Position numbers and translations under genes: made by a program
The notes under the pieces: generated by a model
What the model saw: only the letters and a program-made list of their open reading frames with translations
The model's database searches: none
What the model was told of the DNA's origin: nothing
From: Rhytidiadelphus loreus
Lineage: Eukaryota > Streptophyta > Bryopsida > Hypnales > Hylocomiaceae
DNA length: 64,000 bases
Direction of reading: 5' to 3'
Assembly: GCA_947034895.1 (NCBI GenBank)
Contig: OX344763.1
Location: 69,149,093 to 69,213,092, forward strand
In this document: piece by piece, positions 1-11,399 of the stretch
Position numbering within the stretch: position 1 is the stretch's first letter
Layout of the letters: each line of letters starts with the position of its first letter

Positions 1-3000
1 CATTATATTTTTCTGACAGTCATTAAAGTACAGGGCAAGAACGTTGCCTCAATTTTTAGTTTCACCCACAAAATCATTCAAAGTGATCACCCAAACCTGC
101 ATATCCTTTTGCATGCATGAGTATAGGAATAAATGCAACTTGCACAAACATGTTTTACCATCTTTTTTACTTCAATTCTCGTGACATTATATTTTTCTAC
201 CAGTCATTAAAGTACAGGGCAAGAACGTTGCCTCAATTTTTAGTTTCACGCACAAAATCATTCAAAGTGACCACCCAACCGTGCATATTGTTTTGAATGC
301 ATGAGTTTAGGAATGAATGCAACTTGCACAAACATGTTTTAGCATCTTCTTTACGTGAATTCTCATGACATTATATTTTTCTGACAGTCATTAAAGTACA
401 GGGCAAGAACGTTGCCCCAATTTTTAGTTTCACCCACAAAATCATTCAAAGTAACCACCCAAACGTGCATATTGTTTTGAATGCATGAGTTTAGGAATAA
501 ATGCAACTTGCACAAACATGTTTTACCATCTTTTTTACTTCAATTCTCGTAACATTATATTTTTCTGACAGTCATTAAAGGACAGGGCAAGAACGTTGCC
601 CCAGTTTTTAGTTTCACCCACAAAATCATTCAAAGTGACCACCCAAACGTGCATATCCTTTTGCAAGCAGGACTTTAGGAATAAATGCAACTTGCACAAA
701 CATGTTTTAGCATCATCTTTACGTGAATTCTCATGACATTATATTTTTCTGACAGTCATTAAAGTACAGGGCAAGAACGTTGCCTCAATTTTTAGTTTCA
801 CGCACAAAATCATTCAAAGTGATCACCCAAATCTGCATATCCTTTTGCATGCAGGACTTTTGGAATAAATGCAACTTGTACAAACATGTTTTAGCATCTT
901 CTTTACGTGAATTCTCGTGACATTATATTTTTCTTACAGTCATTAAAGTACAGGGCAAGAACGTTGCCTCAATTTTTAGTTTCACGCACAAAATCATTCA
1001 AAGTGACCACCCAAACGTGCATATTGTTTTGAATGCATGAGTTTAGGAATAAATGCAACTTGCACAAACATGTTTTTCCATCTTCTTTAAGTGAATTCTC
1101 GTGACATTATATTTTTCTGACGGTCATTAAAGTACAGGGCAAGAACTTTGCCCCAATTTTTAGTTTCACGCACAAAATCCTTCAAAGTGACCATCCAAAC
1201 GTGCATATTGTTTTGAATGCATGAGTTTAGGAATAAATGCAACTTGCACAAACATGTTTTACCATCTTCTTTACGTGAATTTTCGTGACATTATATTTTG
1301 TTGGACAGTCATTAACGTACAGGGCAAGAACGTTGCCCCAATTTTTAGTTTCACCCACAAAATCATTCAAAGTGACCACCCAAACGTGCATATTGTTTTG
1401 AATGCATGAGTTTAGGGATAAATGCAACTTGCACAAACATGATTTAGTATCTTCTTTAAGTGAATTCTCGTGACATTATATTTTTCTGACAGTCATTAAA
1501 GTACAGGGCAAGAACGTTGCCCCAATTTTTAGTTTCACCCACAAAATCATTCAAAGTGACCACCCAAACGTGCATATTGTTTTGAATGCATGAGTATAGG
1601 AATAAATGCAACTTGCACAAACATGTTTTACCATCTTTTTTACTTCAATTCTCGTGACATTATATTTTTCTACCAGTCATTAAAGGACAGGGCAAGAACG
1701 TTGCCCCAATTTTTAGTTTCACCCACAAAATCATTCAAAGTGACCACCCAAACGTGCATATTGTTTTGAATGCATGAGTATAGGAATAAATGCAACTTGC
1801 ACAAACATGTTTTTCCATCTTCTTTAAGTGAATTTTCGTGACATTATATTTTGTTGGACAGTCATTAACGTACAGGGCAAGAACATTGCCTCAATTTTTA
1901 GTTTCACGCACAAAATCATTCAAAGTGATCACCCAAACCTGCATATCCTTTTGCATGCAGGACTTTTGGAATAAATGCAACTTGTACAAACATGTTTTAG
2001 CATCTTCTTTACGTGAATTCTCGTGACATTATATTTTTCTGACAGTCATTAAAGTACAGGGCAAGAACGTTGCCTCAATTTTTAATATCACGCACAAAAT
2101 CATTCAAAGTGACCACCCAAACGTGCATATTGTTTTGAATGCATGAGTTTAGGAATAAATGCAACTTGCACAAACATGTTTTACCATCTTCTTTAAGTGA
2201 ATTCTCGTGACATTATATTTTGTTGGACAGTCATTAATGTACAGGGCAAGAACGTTGCCCCAATTTTTAGTTTCACCCACAAAATCATTCAAAGTGACCA
2301 CCCAAACGTGCATATTGTTTTGAATGCATGAGTATAGGAATAAATGCAACTTGCACAAACATGTTTTTCCATCTTCTTTAAGTGAATTCTCGTGACATTA
2401 TATTTTGTTGGACAGTCATTAACGTACAGGGCAAGAACGTTGCCTCAATTTTTAGTTTCACGCACAAAATCATTCAAAGTGACCACCCAAACGTGCATAT
2501 TGTTTTGAATGCATGAGTTTACGAATAAATGCAACTTGCACAAACATGTTTTAGCATCTTCTTTAAGTGAATTCTCGTGACATTATATTTTGTTGGACAG
2601 TCATTAACGTACAGGGCAAGATCGTTGCCTCAATTTTTAGTTTCACGCACAAAATCATTCAAAGTGATCACCCAACCGTGCATATTGTTTTGAATGCATG
2701 AGTTTAGGAATAAATGCAACTTGCACAAACATGTTTTTCCATCTTCTTTAGTTGAATTTTCGTGACATTATATTTTTCTGACAGTCATTAAAGTACAGGG
2801 CAAGAACGTTGCCCCAATTTTTAGTTTCACCCACAAAATCATTCAAAGTGACCACCCAAACGTGCATATCCTTTTGCAAGCAGGACTTTAGGAATAAATG
2901 CAACTTGCACAAACATGTTTTTGCATCTTCTTTACGTGAATTCTCGTGACATTATATTTTTCTGACAGTCATTAAAGTACAGGGCAAGAACGTTGCCCCA

Positions 3001-4100
3001 ATTTTTAGTTTCACCCACAAAATCATTCAAAGTGATCACCCAAACCTGCATATCCTTTTGCATGCATGAGTATAGGAATAAATGCAACTTGCACAAACAT
3101 GTTTTAGCATCTTCTTTAAGTGAATTCTCGTGACATTATATTCTGTTGGACAGTCATAAACGTACAGGGCAAGAACGTTGCCTCAATTTTTAGTTTCACG
3201 CACAAAATCATTCAAAGTGATCACCCAAACTTGCATATCCTTTTGCATGCAGGACTTTTGGAATAAATGCAACTTGTACAAACATGTTTTAGCATCTTCT
3301 TTACGTGAATTCTCGTGACATTATATTTTTCTGACAGTCATTAAAGTACAGGGCAAGAACGTTGCCTCAATTTTTATTTTGACGCACAAAATTATTCAAA
3401 GTGACCACCCAAACGTGCATATTGTCTTGAATGCATGAGTTTAGGAATAAATGCAACTTGCACAAACATGTTTTTCTATCTTCTTTAAGTGAATTCTCGT
3501 GACATTATATTTTTCTGACTGTCATTAAAGTACAGGGCAAGAACGTTGCCCCAATTTTTAGTTTCACCCACAGAATCATTCAAAGTGACCACCCAAACGT
3601 GCATATTGTTTTGAATGCATGAGTATAGGAATAAATGCAACTTGCACAAACATGTTTTACCATCTTTTTTACTTCAATTCTCGTGACATTATATTTTTCT
3701 ACCAGTCATTAAAGGACAGGGCAAGAACGTTGCCCCAATTTTTAGTTTCACCCACAAAATCATTCAAAGTGACCACCCAAACGTGCATATTGTTTTGAAT
3801 GCATGAGTATAGGAATAAATGCAACTTGCACAAACATGTTTTTCCATCTTCTTTAAGTGAATTCTCGTGACATTATATTTTGTTGGACAGTCATTAACGT
3901 ACAGGGCAAGAACATTGCCTCAATTTTTAGTTTCACGCACAAAATCATTCAAAGTGATCACCCAAACCTGCATATCCTTTTGCATGCATGAGTATAGGAA
4001 TAAATGCAACTTGCACAAACATGTTTTACCATCTTCTTTAAGTGAATTCTCGTGACATTATATTTTGTTGAACAGTCATTAACGTATAGGGAAAGAACGT
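1..4100 (+). repeat. Heterogeneous monomer region with weak higher-order structure
   Basis: Adjacent monomers here mix C-type, G-type, CCTGCATATCC, GTGCATATTG, TTTTACC, TTTTTCC and TTTTAGC states without a clean long period. One local copy is visible: about 1480-1950 matches about 3510-3980 at an offset of 2029 bp. It includes the unusual TCTACCAGTCATTAAAGG (1671 and 3700) and AAGAACATTGCC. The variant CAAGCAGGAC at 664 recurs at 2877. This looks like an older, less homogenised stretch than what follows. Confidence 0.75.
1925..1961. repeat. Palindrome GTGATCAC plus dyad CCTGCAT-N10-ATGCAGG (example)
   Basis: GTGATCAC at 1925-1932 is a perfect 8-bp palindrome, present only in the GTGATCACC monomer class. 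At 1938-1961, CCTGCAT and ATGCAGG are exact 7-bp inverted arms around ten bases. The common alternative class, GTGCAT...ATGCATG, keeps only the five-base core TGCAT/ATGCA. The stronger dyad therefore belongs to one monomer subtype. Confidence 0.83.
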
Positions 4101-5012
4101 TGCCTCAATTTTTAGTTTCACGCACAAAATCATTCAAAGTGACCACCCAAACGTGCATATTGTTTTGAATGCATGAGTATAGGAATAAATGCAACTTGCA
4201 CAAACATGTTTTAGCATCTTCTTTAAGTGAATTCTCGTGACATTATATTTTGTTGGACAGTCATTAACGTACAGGGCAAGAACATTGCCTCAATTTTTAG
4301 TTTCACGCACAAAATCATTCAAAGTGATCACCCAAACCTGCATATCCTTTTGCATGCATGAGTATAGGTATAAATGCAACTTGCACAAACATGTTTTACC
4401 ATCTTCTTTAAGTGAATTCTCGTGACATTATATTTTGTTGAACAGTCATTAACGTATAGGGAAAGAACGTTGCCTCAATTTTTAGTTTCACGCACAAAAT
4501 CATTCAAAGTGACCACCCAAACGTGCATATTGTTTTGAATGCATGAGTTTAGGAATAAATGCAACTTGCACAAACATGTTTTACCATCTTCTTTAAGTGA
4601 ATTCTCGTGACATTATATTTTGTTGAACAGTCATTAACGTATAGGGAAAGAACGTTGCCTCAATTTTTAGTTTCACGCACAAAATCATTCAAAGTGACCA
4701 CCCAAACGTGCATATTGTTTTGAATGCATGAGTTTAGGAATAAATGCAACTTGCACAAACATGTTTTACCATCTTCTTTAAGTGAATTCTCGTGACATTA
4801 TATTTTGTTGAACAGTCATTAACGTATAGGGAAAGAACGTTGCCTCAATTTTTAGTTTCACGCACAAAATCATTCAAAGTGACCACCCAAACGTGCATAT
4901 TGTTTTGAATGCATGAGTTTAGGAATGAATGCAACTTGCACAAACATATTTTAGCATCTTCTTTACGTGAATTCTCATGACATTATATTTTTCTGACAGT
5001 CATTAAAGTACA

Positions 5013-5029
5013 GGGCAAGAACGTTGCCC
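5013..5029. repeat. Dyad GGGCAA-N5-TTGCCC (example)
   Basis: The six-base arms GGGCAA and TTGCCC are exact reverse complements around the spacer GAACG. They sit at about positions 33-49 of the monomer. Monomers with TTGCCTC keep a five-base stem (GGCAA/TTGCC). The element recurs in nearly every unit, so the array carries hundreds of spaced potential hairpins. Any structural or protein-binding role is inference. Confidence 0.85.
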
Positions 5030-5113
5030 CAATTTTTAGTTTCACCCACAAAATCATTCAAAGTGACCACCCAAACGTGCATATTGTTTTGAATGCATGA
5101 GTATAGGAATAAA

Positions 5114-5135
5114 TGCAACTTGCACAAACATGTTT
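5114..5135. repeat. Paired palindromes TGCAACTTGCA and AAACATGTTT (example)
   Basis: TGCAA-C-TTGCA is an interrupted 11-bp palindrome at monomer positions 134-144. The perfect 10-bp palindrome AAACATGTTT follows one base later at 146-155. Both are widely kept. Variants that break the second one (ACATATTTT, ACATGGTTT) are confined to particular HOR lineages. No known factor site is claimed. Confidence 0.85.
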
Positions 5136-5164
5136 TTCCATCTTCTTTAAGTGAATTCTCGTGA

Positions 5165-5349
5165 CATTATATTTTGTTGGACAGTCATTAACGTACAGGG
5201 CAAGAACGTTGCCTCAATTTTTAGTTTCACGCACAAAATCATTCAAAGTGACCACCCAAACGTGCATATTGTTTTGAATGCATGAGTTTACGAATAAATG
5301 CAACTTGCACAAACATGTTTTAGCATCTTCTTTAAGTGAATTCTCGTGA
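5165..5349 (+). repeat. Representative 185-bp monomer (TTGTTGGACAG or G-type)
   Basis: This monomer has TTTTGTTGGACAGTCATTAACG where C-type units have TTTTTCTGACAGTCATTAAAG, which makes it one base longer. The change is usually linked with TTAACGTACAGG. G-type units are frequent at 2-11 kb and from about 28 kb onward, and sparse between 13.5 and 28 kb. The extra base removes an in-frame TGA that C-type units have. For that reason recurrent short open frames appear mainly over G-type units; they do not indicate coding. Confidence 0.93.
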
Positions 5350-7608
5350 CATTATATTTTGTTGGACAGTCATTAACGTACAGGGCAAGAACGTTGCCTC
5401 AATTTTTAGTTTCACGCACAAAATCATTCAAAGTGATCACCCAAACCTGCATATCCTTTTGCATGCATGAGTATAGGAATAAATGCAACTTGCACAAACA
5501 TGTTTTAGCATCTTCTTTATTTGAATTCTCGTGACATTATATTTTGTTGGACAATCATTAACGTACAGGGCAAGAACGTTGCCTCAATTTTTAGTTTCAC
5601 GCACAAAATCATTCAAAGTGACCACCCAAACGTGCATATTGTCTTGAATGCATGAGTTTAGGAATAAATGCAACTTGCACAAACATGTTTTAGCATCTTC
5701 ATTACGCGAATTCTCGTGACATTATATTTTTCTGACAGTCATTAAAGGACAGGGCAAGAACGTTGCCCCAATTTTTAGTTTCACCCACAAAATCATTCAA
5801 AGTGATCACCCAACCGTGCATATTGTTTTGAATGCATGAGTTTAGGAATGAATGCAACTTGCACAAACATGTTTTAGCATCTTCTTTACGTGAATTCTCA
5901 TGACATTATATTTTTCTGACAGTCATTAAAGTACAGGGCAAGAACGTTGCCCCAATTTTTAGTTTCACGCACAAAATAATTCAAAGTGACCACCCAACCG
6001 TGCATATTGTTTTGAATGCATGAGTTTAGGAATGAATGCAACTTGCACAAACATGTTTTAGCATCTTCTTTACGTGAATTCTCATGACATTATATTTTTC
6101 TGACAGTCATTAAAGTACAGGGCAAGAACGTTGCCCCAATTTTTAGTTTCACGCACAAAATAATTCAAAGTGACCACCCAACCATGCATATTGTTTTGAA
6201 TGCATGAGTTTAGGAATGAATGCAACTTGCACAATCATGTTTTAGCATCTTCTTTACGTGAATTCTCATGACATTATATTTTTCTGACAGTCATTAAAGT
6301 ACAGGGCAAGAACGTTGCCCCAATTTTTAGTTTCACCCACAAAATCATTCAAAGTGATCACCCAAACCTGCATATCCTTTTGCATGCATGAGTATAGGAA
6401 TAAATGCAACTTGCACAAACATGTTTTACCATCTTCTTTACGTGAATTTTCGTGACATTATATTTTGTTGGACAATCATTAACGTACAGGGAGAGAACGT
6501 TGCCTCAATTTTTAGTTTCACGCACAAAATCATTCAAAGTGACCACCCAAACGTGCATATTGTTTTGAATGCATGAGTATAGGAATAAATGCAACTTGCA
6601 CAAACATGTTTTAGCATCTTCTTTAAGTGAATTCTCGTGACATTATATTTTGTTGGACAGTCATTAACGTACAGGGCAAGAACATTGCCTCAATTTTTAG
6701 TTTCACGCACAAAATCATTCAAAGTGATCACCCAAACCTGCATATCCTTTTGCATGCATGAGTATAGGTATAAATGCAACTTGCACAAACATGTTTTACC
6801 ATCTTCTTTAAGTGAATTCTCGTGACATTATATTTTGTTGAACAGTCATTAACGTATAGGGAAAGAACGTTGCCTCAATTTTTAGTTTCACGCACAAAAT
6901 CATTCAAAGTGACCACCCAAACGTGCATATTGTTTTGAATGCATGAGTTTAGGAATAAATGCAACTTGCACAAACATGTTTTACCATCTTCTTTAAGTGA
7001 ATTCTCGTGACATTATATTTTTTTGAACAGTCATTAACGTATAGGGAAAGAACGTTGCCTCAATTTTTAGTTTCACGCACAAAATCATTCAAAGTGACCA
7101 CCCAAACGTGCATATTGTTTTGAATGCATGAGTTTAGGAATAAATGCAACTTGCACAAACATGTTTTACCATCTTCTTTAAGTGAATTCTCGTGACATTA
7201 TATTTTGTTGAACAGTCATTAACGTATAGGGAAAGAACGTTGCCTCAATTTTTAGTTTCACGCACAAAATCATTCAAAGTGACCACCCAAACGTGCATAT
7301 TGTTTTGAATGCATGAGTTTAGGAATGAATGCAACTTGCACAAACATGTTTTAGCATCTTCTTTACGTGAATTCTCATGACATTATATTTTTCTGACAGT
7401 CATTAAAGTACAGGGCAAGAACGTTGCCCCAATTTTTAGTTTCACCCGCAAAATCATTCAAAGTGACCACCCAAAAGTGCATATTGTTTTGAATGCATGA
7501 GTATAGGAATAAATGCAACTTGCACAAACATGTTTTTCCATCTTCTTTAAGTGAATTCTCGTGACATTATATTTTGTTGGACAGTCATTAACGTACAGGG
7601 CAAGAACG

Positions 7609-10600
7609 TTGCCTCAATTTTTAGTTTCACGCACAAAATCATTCAAAGTGACCACCCAAACGTGCATATTGTTTTGAATGCATGAGTATAGGAATAAATG
7701 CAACTTGCACAAACATGTTTTAGCATCTTCTTTAAGTGAATTCTCGTGACATTATATTTTGTTGGACAGTCATTAACGTACAGGGCAAGAACATTGCCTC
7801 AATTTTTAGTTTCACGCACAAAATCATTCAAAGTGATCACCCAAACCTGCATATCCTTTTGCATGCATGAGTATAGGTATAAATGCAACTTGCACAAACA
7901 TGTTTTACCATCTTCTTTAAGTGAATTCTCGTGACATTATATTTTGTTGAACAGTCATTAACGTATAGGGAAAGAACGTTGCCTCAATTTTTAGTTTCAC
8001 GCACAAAATCATTCAAAGTGACCACCCAAACGTGCATATTGTTTTGAATGCATGAGTTTAGGAATAAATGCAACTTGCACAAACATGTTTTACCATCTTC
8101 TTTAAGTGAATTCTCGTGACATTATATTTTGTTGAACAGTCATTAACGTATAGGGAAAGAACGTTGCCTCAATTTTTAGTTTCACGCACAAAATCATTCA
8201 AAGTGACCACCCAAACGTGCATATTGTTTTGAATGCATGAGTTTAGGAATAAATGCAACTTGCACAAACATGTTTTACCATCTTCTTTAAGTGAATTCTC
8301 GTGACATTATATTTTGTTGAACAGTCATTAACGTATAGGGAAAGAACGTTGCCTCAATTTTTAGTTTCACGCACAAAATCATTCAAAGTGACCACCCAAA
8401 CGTGCATATTGTTTTGAATGCATGAGTTTAGGAATGAATGCAACTTGCACAAACATATTTTAGCATCTTCTTTACGTGAATTCTCATGACATTATATTTT
8501 TCTGACAGTCATTAAAGTACAGGGCAAGAACGTTGCCCCAATTTTTAGTTTCACCCACAAAATCATTCAAAGTGACCACCCAAACGTGCATATTGTTTTG
8601 AATGCATGAGTATAGGAATAAATGCAACTTGCACAAACATGTTTTTCCATCTTCTTTAAGTGAATTCTCGTGACATTATATTTTGTTGGACAGTCATTAA
8701 CGTACAGGGCAAGAACGTTGCCTCAATTTTTAGTTTCACGCACAAAATCATTCAAAGTGACCACCCAAACGTGCATATTGTTTTGAATGCATGAGTTTAC
8801 GAATAAATGCAACTTGCACAAACATGTTTTAGCATCTTCTTTAAGTGAATTCTCGTGACATTATATTTTGTTGGACAGTCATTAACGTACAGGGCAAGAA
8901 CGTTGCCTCAATTTTTAGTTTCACGCACAAAATCATTCAAAGTGATCACCCAAACCTGCATATCCTTTTGCATGCAGGAGTATAGGAATAAATGCAACTT
9001 GCACAAACATGTTTTAGCATCTTCTTTATTTGAATTCTCGTGACATTATATTTTGTTGGACAATCATTAACGTACAGGGCAAGAACGTTGCCTCAATTTT
9101 TAGTTTCACGCACAAAATCATTCAAAGTGACCACCCAAACGTGCATATTGTCTTGAATGCATGAGTTTAGGAATAAATGCAACTTGCACAAACATGTTTT
9201 AGCATCTTCATTACGCGAATTCTCGTGACATTATATTTTTCTGACAGTCATTAAAGGACAGGGCAAGAACGTTGCCCCAATTTTTAGTTTCACCCACAAA
9301 ATCATTCAAAGTGATCACCCAACCGTGCATATTGTTTTGAATGCATGAGTTTAGGAATGAATGCAACTTGCACAAACATGTTTTAGCATCTTCTTTACGT
9401 GAATTCTCATGACATTATATTTTTCTGACAGTCATTAAAGTACAGGGCAAGAACGTTGCCCCAATTTTTAGTTTCACGCACAAAATAATTCAAAGTGACC
9501 ACCCAACCGTGCATATTGTTTTGAATGCATGAGTTTAGGAATGAATGCAACTTGCACAAACATGTTTTAGCATCTTCTTTACGTGAATTCTCATGACATT
9601 ATATTTTTCTGACAGTCATTAAAGTACAGGGCAAGAACGTTGCCCCAATTTTTAGTTTCACGCACAAAATAATTCAAAGTGACCACCCAACCATGCATAT
9701 TGTTTTGAATGCATGAGTTTAGGAATGAATGCAACTTGCACAATCATGTTTTAGCATCTTCTTTACGTGAATTCTCATGACATTATATTTTTCTGACAGT
9801 CATTAAAGTACAGGGCAAGAACGTTGCCCCAATTTTTAGTTTCACCCACAAAATCATTCAAAGTGATCACCCAAACCTGCATATCCTTTTGCATGCATGA
9901 GTATAGGAATAAATGCAACTTGCACAAACATGTTTTACCATCTTCTTTACGTGAATTTTCGTGACATTATATTTTGTTGGACAATCATTAACGTACAGGG
10001 AGAGAACGTTGCCTCAATTTTTAGTTTCACGCACAAAATCATTCAAAGTGACCACCCAAACGTGCATATTGTTTTGAATGCATGAGTATAGGAATAAATG
10101 CAACTTGCACAAACATGTTTTAGCATCTTCTTTAGGTGAATTCTCGTGACATTATATTTTGTTGGACAGTCATTAACGTACAGGGCAAGAACATTGCCTC
10201 AATTTTTAGTTTCACGCACAAAATCATTCAAAGTGATCACCCAAACCTGCATATCCTTTTGCATGCATGAGTATAGGTATAAATGCAACTTGCACAAACA
10301 TGTTTTACCATCTTCTTTAAGTGAATTCTCGTGACATTATATTTTGTTGAACAGTCATTAACGTATAGGGAAAGAACGTTGCCTCAATTTTTAGTTTCAC
10401 GCACAAAATCATTCAAAGTGACCACCCAAACGTGCATATTGTTTTGAATGCATGAGTTTAGGAATAAATGCAACTTGCACAAACATGTTTTACCATCTTC
10501 TTTAAGTGAATTCTCGTGACATTATATTTTTTTGAACAGTCATTAACGTATAGGGAAAGAACGTTGCCTCAATTTTTAGTTTCACGCACAAAATCATTCA

Positions 10601-11117
10601 AAGTGACCACCCAAACGTGCATATTGTTTTGAATGCATGAGTTTAGGAATAAATGCAACTTGCACAAACATGTTTTACCATCTTCTTTAAGTGAATTCTC
10701 GTGACATTATATTTTGTTGAACAGTCATTAACGTATAGGGAAAGAACGTTGCCTCAATTTTTAGTTTCACGCACAAAATCATTCAAAGTGACCACCCAAA
10801 CGTGCATATTGTTTTGAATGCATGAGTTTAGGAATGAATGCAACTTGCACAAACATGTTTTAGCATCTTCTTTACGTGAATTCTCATGACATTATATTTT
10901 TCTGACAGTCATTAAAGTACAGGGCAAGAACGTTGCCCCAATTTTTAGTTTCACCCGCAAAATCATTCAAAGTGACCACCCAAAAGTGCATATTGTTTTG
11001 AATGCATGAGTATAGGAATAAATGCAACTTGCACAAACATGTTTTTCCATCTTCTTTAAGTGAATTCTCGTGACATTATATTTTGTTGGACAGTCATTAA
11101 CGTACAGGGCAAGAACG
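7609..11117 (+). repeat. 19-mer HOR block, copy 2 (3509 bp)
   Basis: This is the tandem copy of the preceding block. Identity continues to about 11.19 kb. Beyond that the sequence follows the segment at 8.8 kb (offset 2400 bp) and not a third full copy, as shown by GTTTACGAATAAATG and AAGAACGTTGCC where a third copy would need GTATAGG and AAGAACATTGCC. Confidence 0.86.
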
Positions 11118-11399
11118 TTGCCTCAATTTTTAGTTTCACGCACAAAATCATTCAAAGTGACCACCCAAACGTGCATATTGTTTTGAATGCATGAGTTTAC
11201 GAATAAATGCAACTTGCACAAACATGTTTTAGCATCTTCTTTAAGTGAATTCTCGTGACATTATATTTTGTTGGACAGTCATTAACGTACAGGGCAAGAA
11301 CGTTGCCTCAATTTTTAGTTTCACGCACAAAATCATTCAAAGTGATCACCCAAACCTGCATATCCTTTTGCATGCAGGAGTATAGGAATAAATGCAACT

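Larger units (their letters stand above)
4981..5164 (+). repeat. Representative 184-bp monomer (TTTCTGACAG or C-type)
   Basis: This is a near-consensus example of the commoner monomer form. In order it has CATTATATTTTTCTGACAG, the GGGCAA/TTGCCC dyad, the run AATTTTTAGTTTCAC, GTGACCACCC, GTGCATATTGTTTTG, ATGCAT, TGCAACTTGCA, AAACATGTTT and GAATTC. Against the commonest bases across the window it has GTATAGG for GTTTAGG, TTTTTCC for TTTTAGC and TTAAGTG for TTACGTG. Most monomers carry GAATTC, so an EcoRI digest of the array should give a ladder near 184 bp. Confidence 0.95.
4237..5345 (+). repeat. 6-mer sub-repeat (1109 bp), seen four times
   Basis: This six-monomer block recurs at 6637-7745, 7746-8854 and 10146-11254. 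It starts with a G-type unit carrying AAGAACATTGCC, then has three GTTGAACAG units and ends in C-type and G-type units. Copies in the same relative position of the 3509-bp HOR resemble each other more than they resemble the other 6-mer in their own block (for example CCCAAAAGTGC and CACCCGCAAAA at 7447-7476 and 10956-10985 only). The 6-mer duplication therefore predates the 19-mer duplication. Confidence 0.82.
4100..7608 (+). repeat. 19-mer HOR block, copy 1 (3509 bp)
   Basis: This block matches 7609-11117 at an offset of 3509 bp (19 monomers, 13 bp over the 184-bp grid because of G-type units). Shared private variants include GTTGAACAG with TATAGGGAAAG, TTTTTTTTGAACAG (7018 and 10527), ACATATTTT (4947 and 8456), TTATTTGAATTC (5518 and 9027) and AGGTATAAATG. 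I noticed only a few substitutions, including GCATGCATGAG versus GCATGCAGGAG near 5470/8979 and TTAAGTG versus TTAGGTG near 6626/10135. The duplication is therefore recent or frequently homogenised. Confidence 0.88.

Noticed and set aside
1408..1420. Plant-type telomere motif TTTAGGG in GAGTTTAGGGATAAA units
   Set aside because: It is a single copy per variant monomer from one A-to-G change, not a tandem telomeric run.
1227..1436. Recurring 69-codon minus-strand and 62-66-codon plus-strand frames as a small-protein family
   Set aside because: They track monomer variants, span about one repeat, overlap each other on both strands, and substitutions fall without codon pattern. No start context, signal peptide or domain is recognisable.
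2210..2240. CENP-B box in the TTCGTGACATT or TTGTTGGACAG part of the monomer
   Set aside because: The core needs TTCG-N4-A-N2-CGGG. The downstream CGGG is absent in all monomer classes I read.
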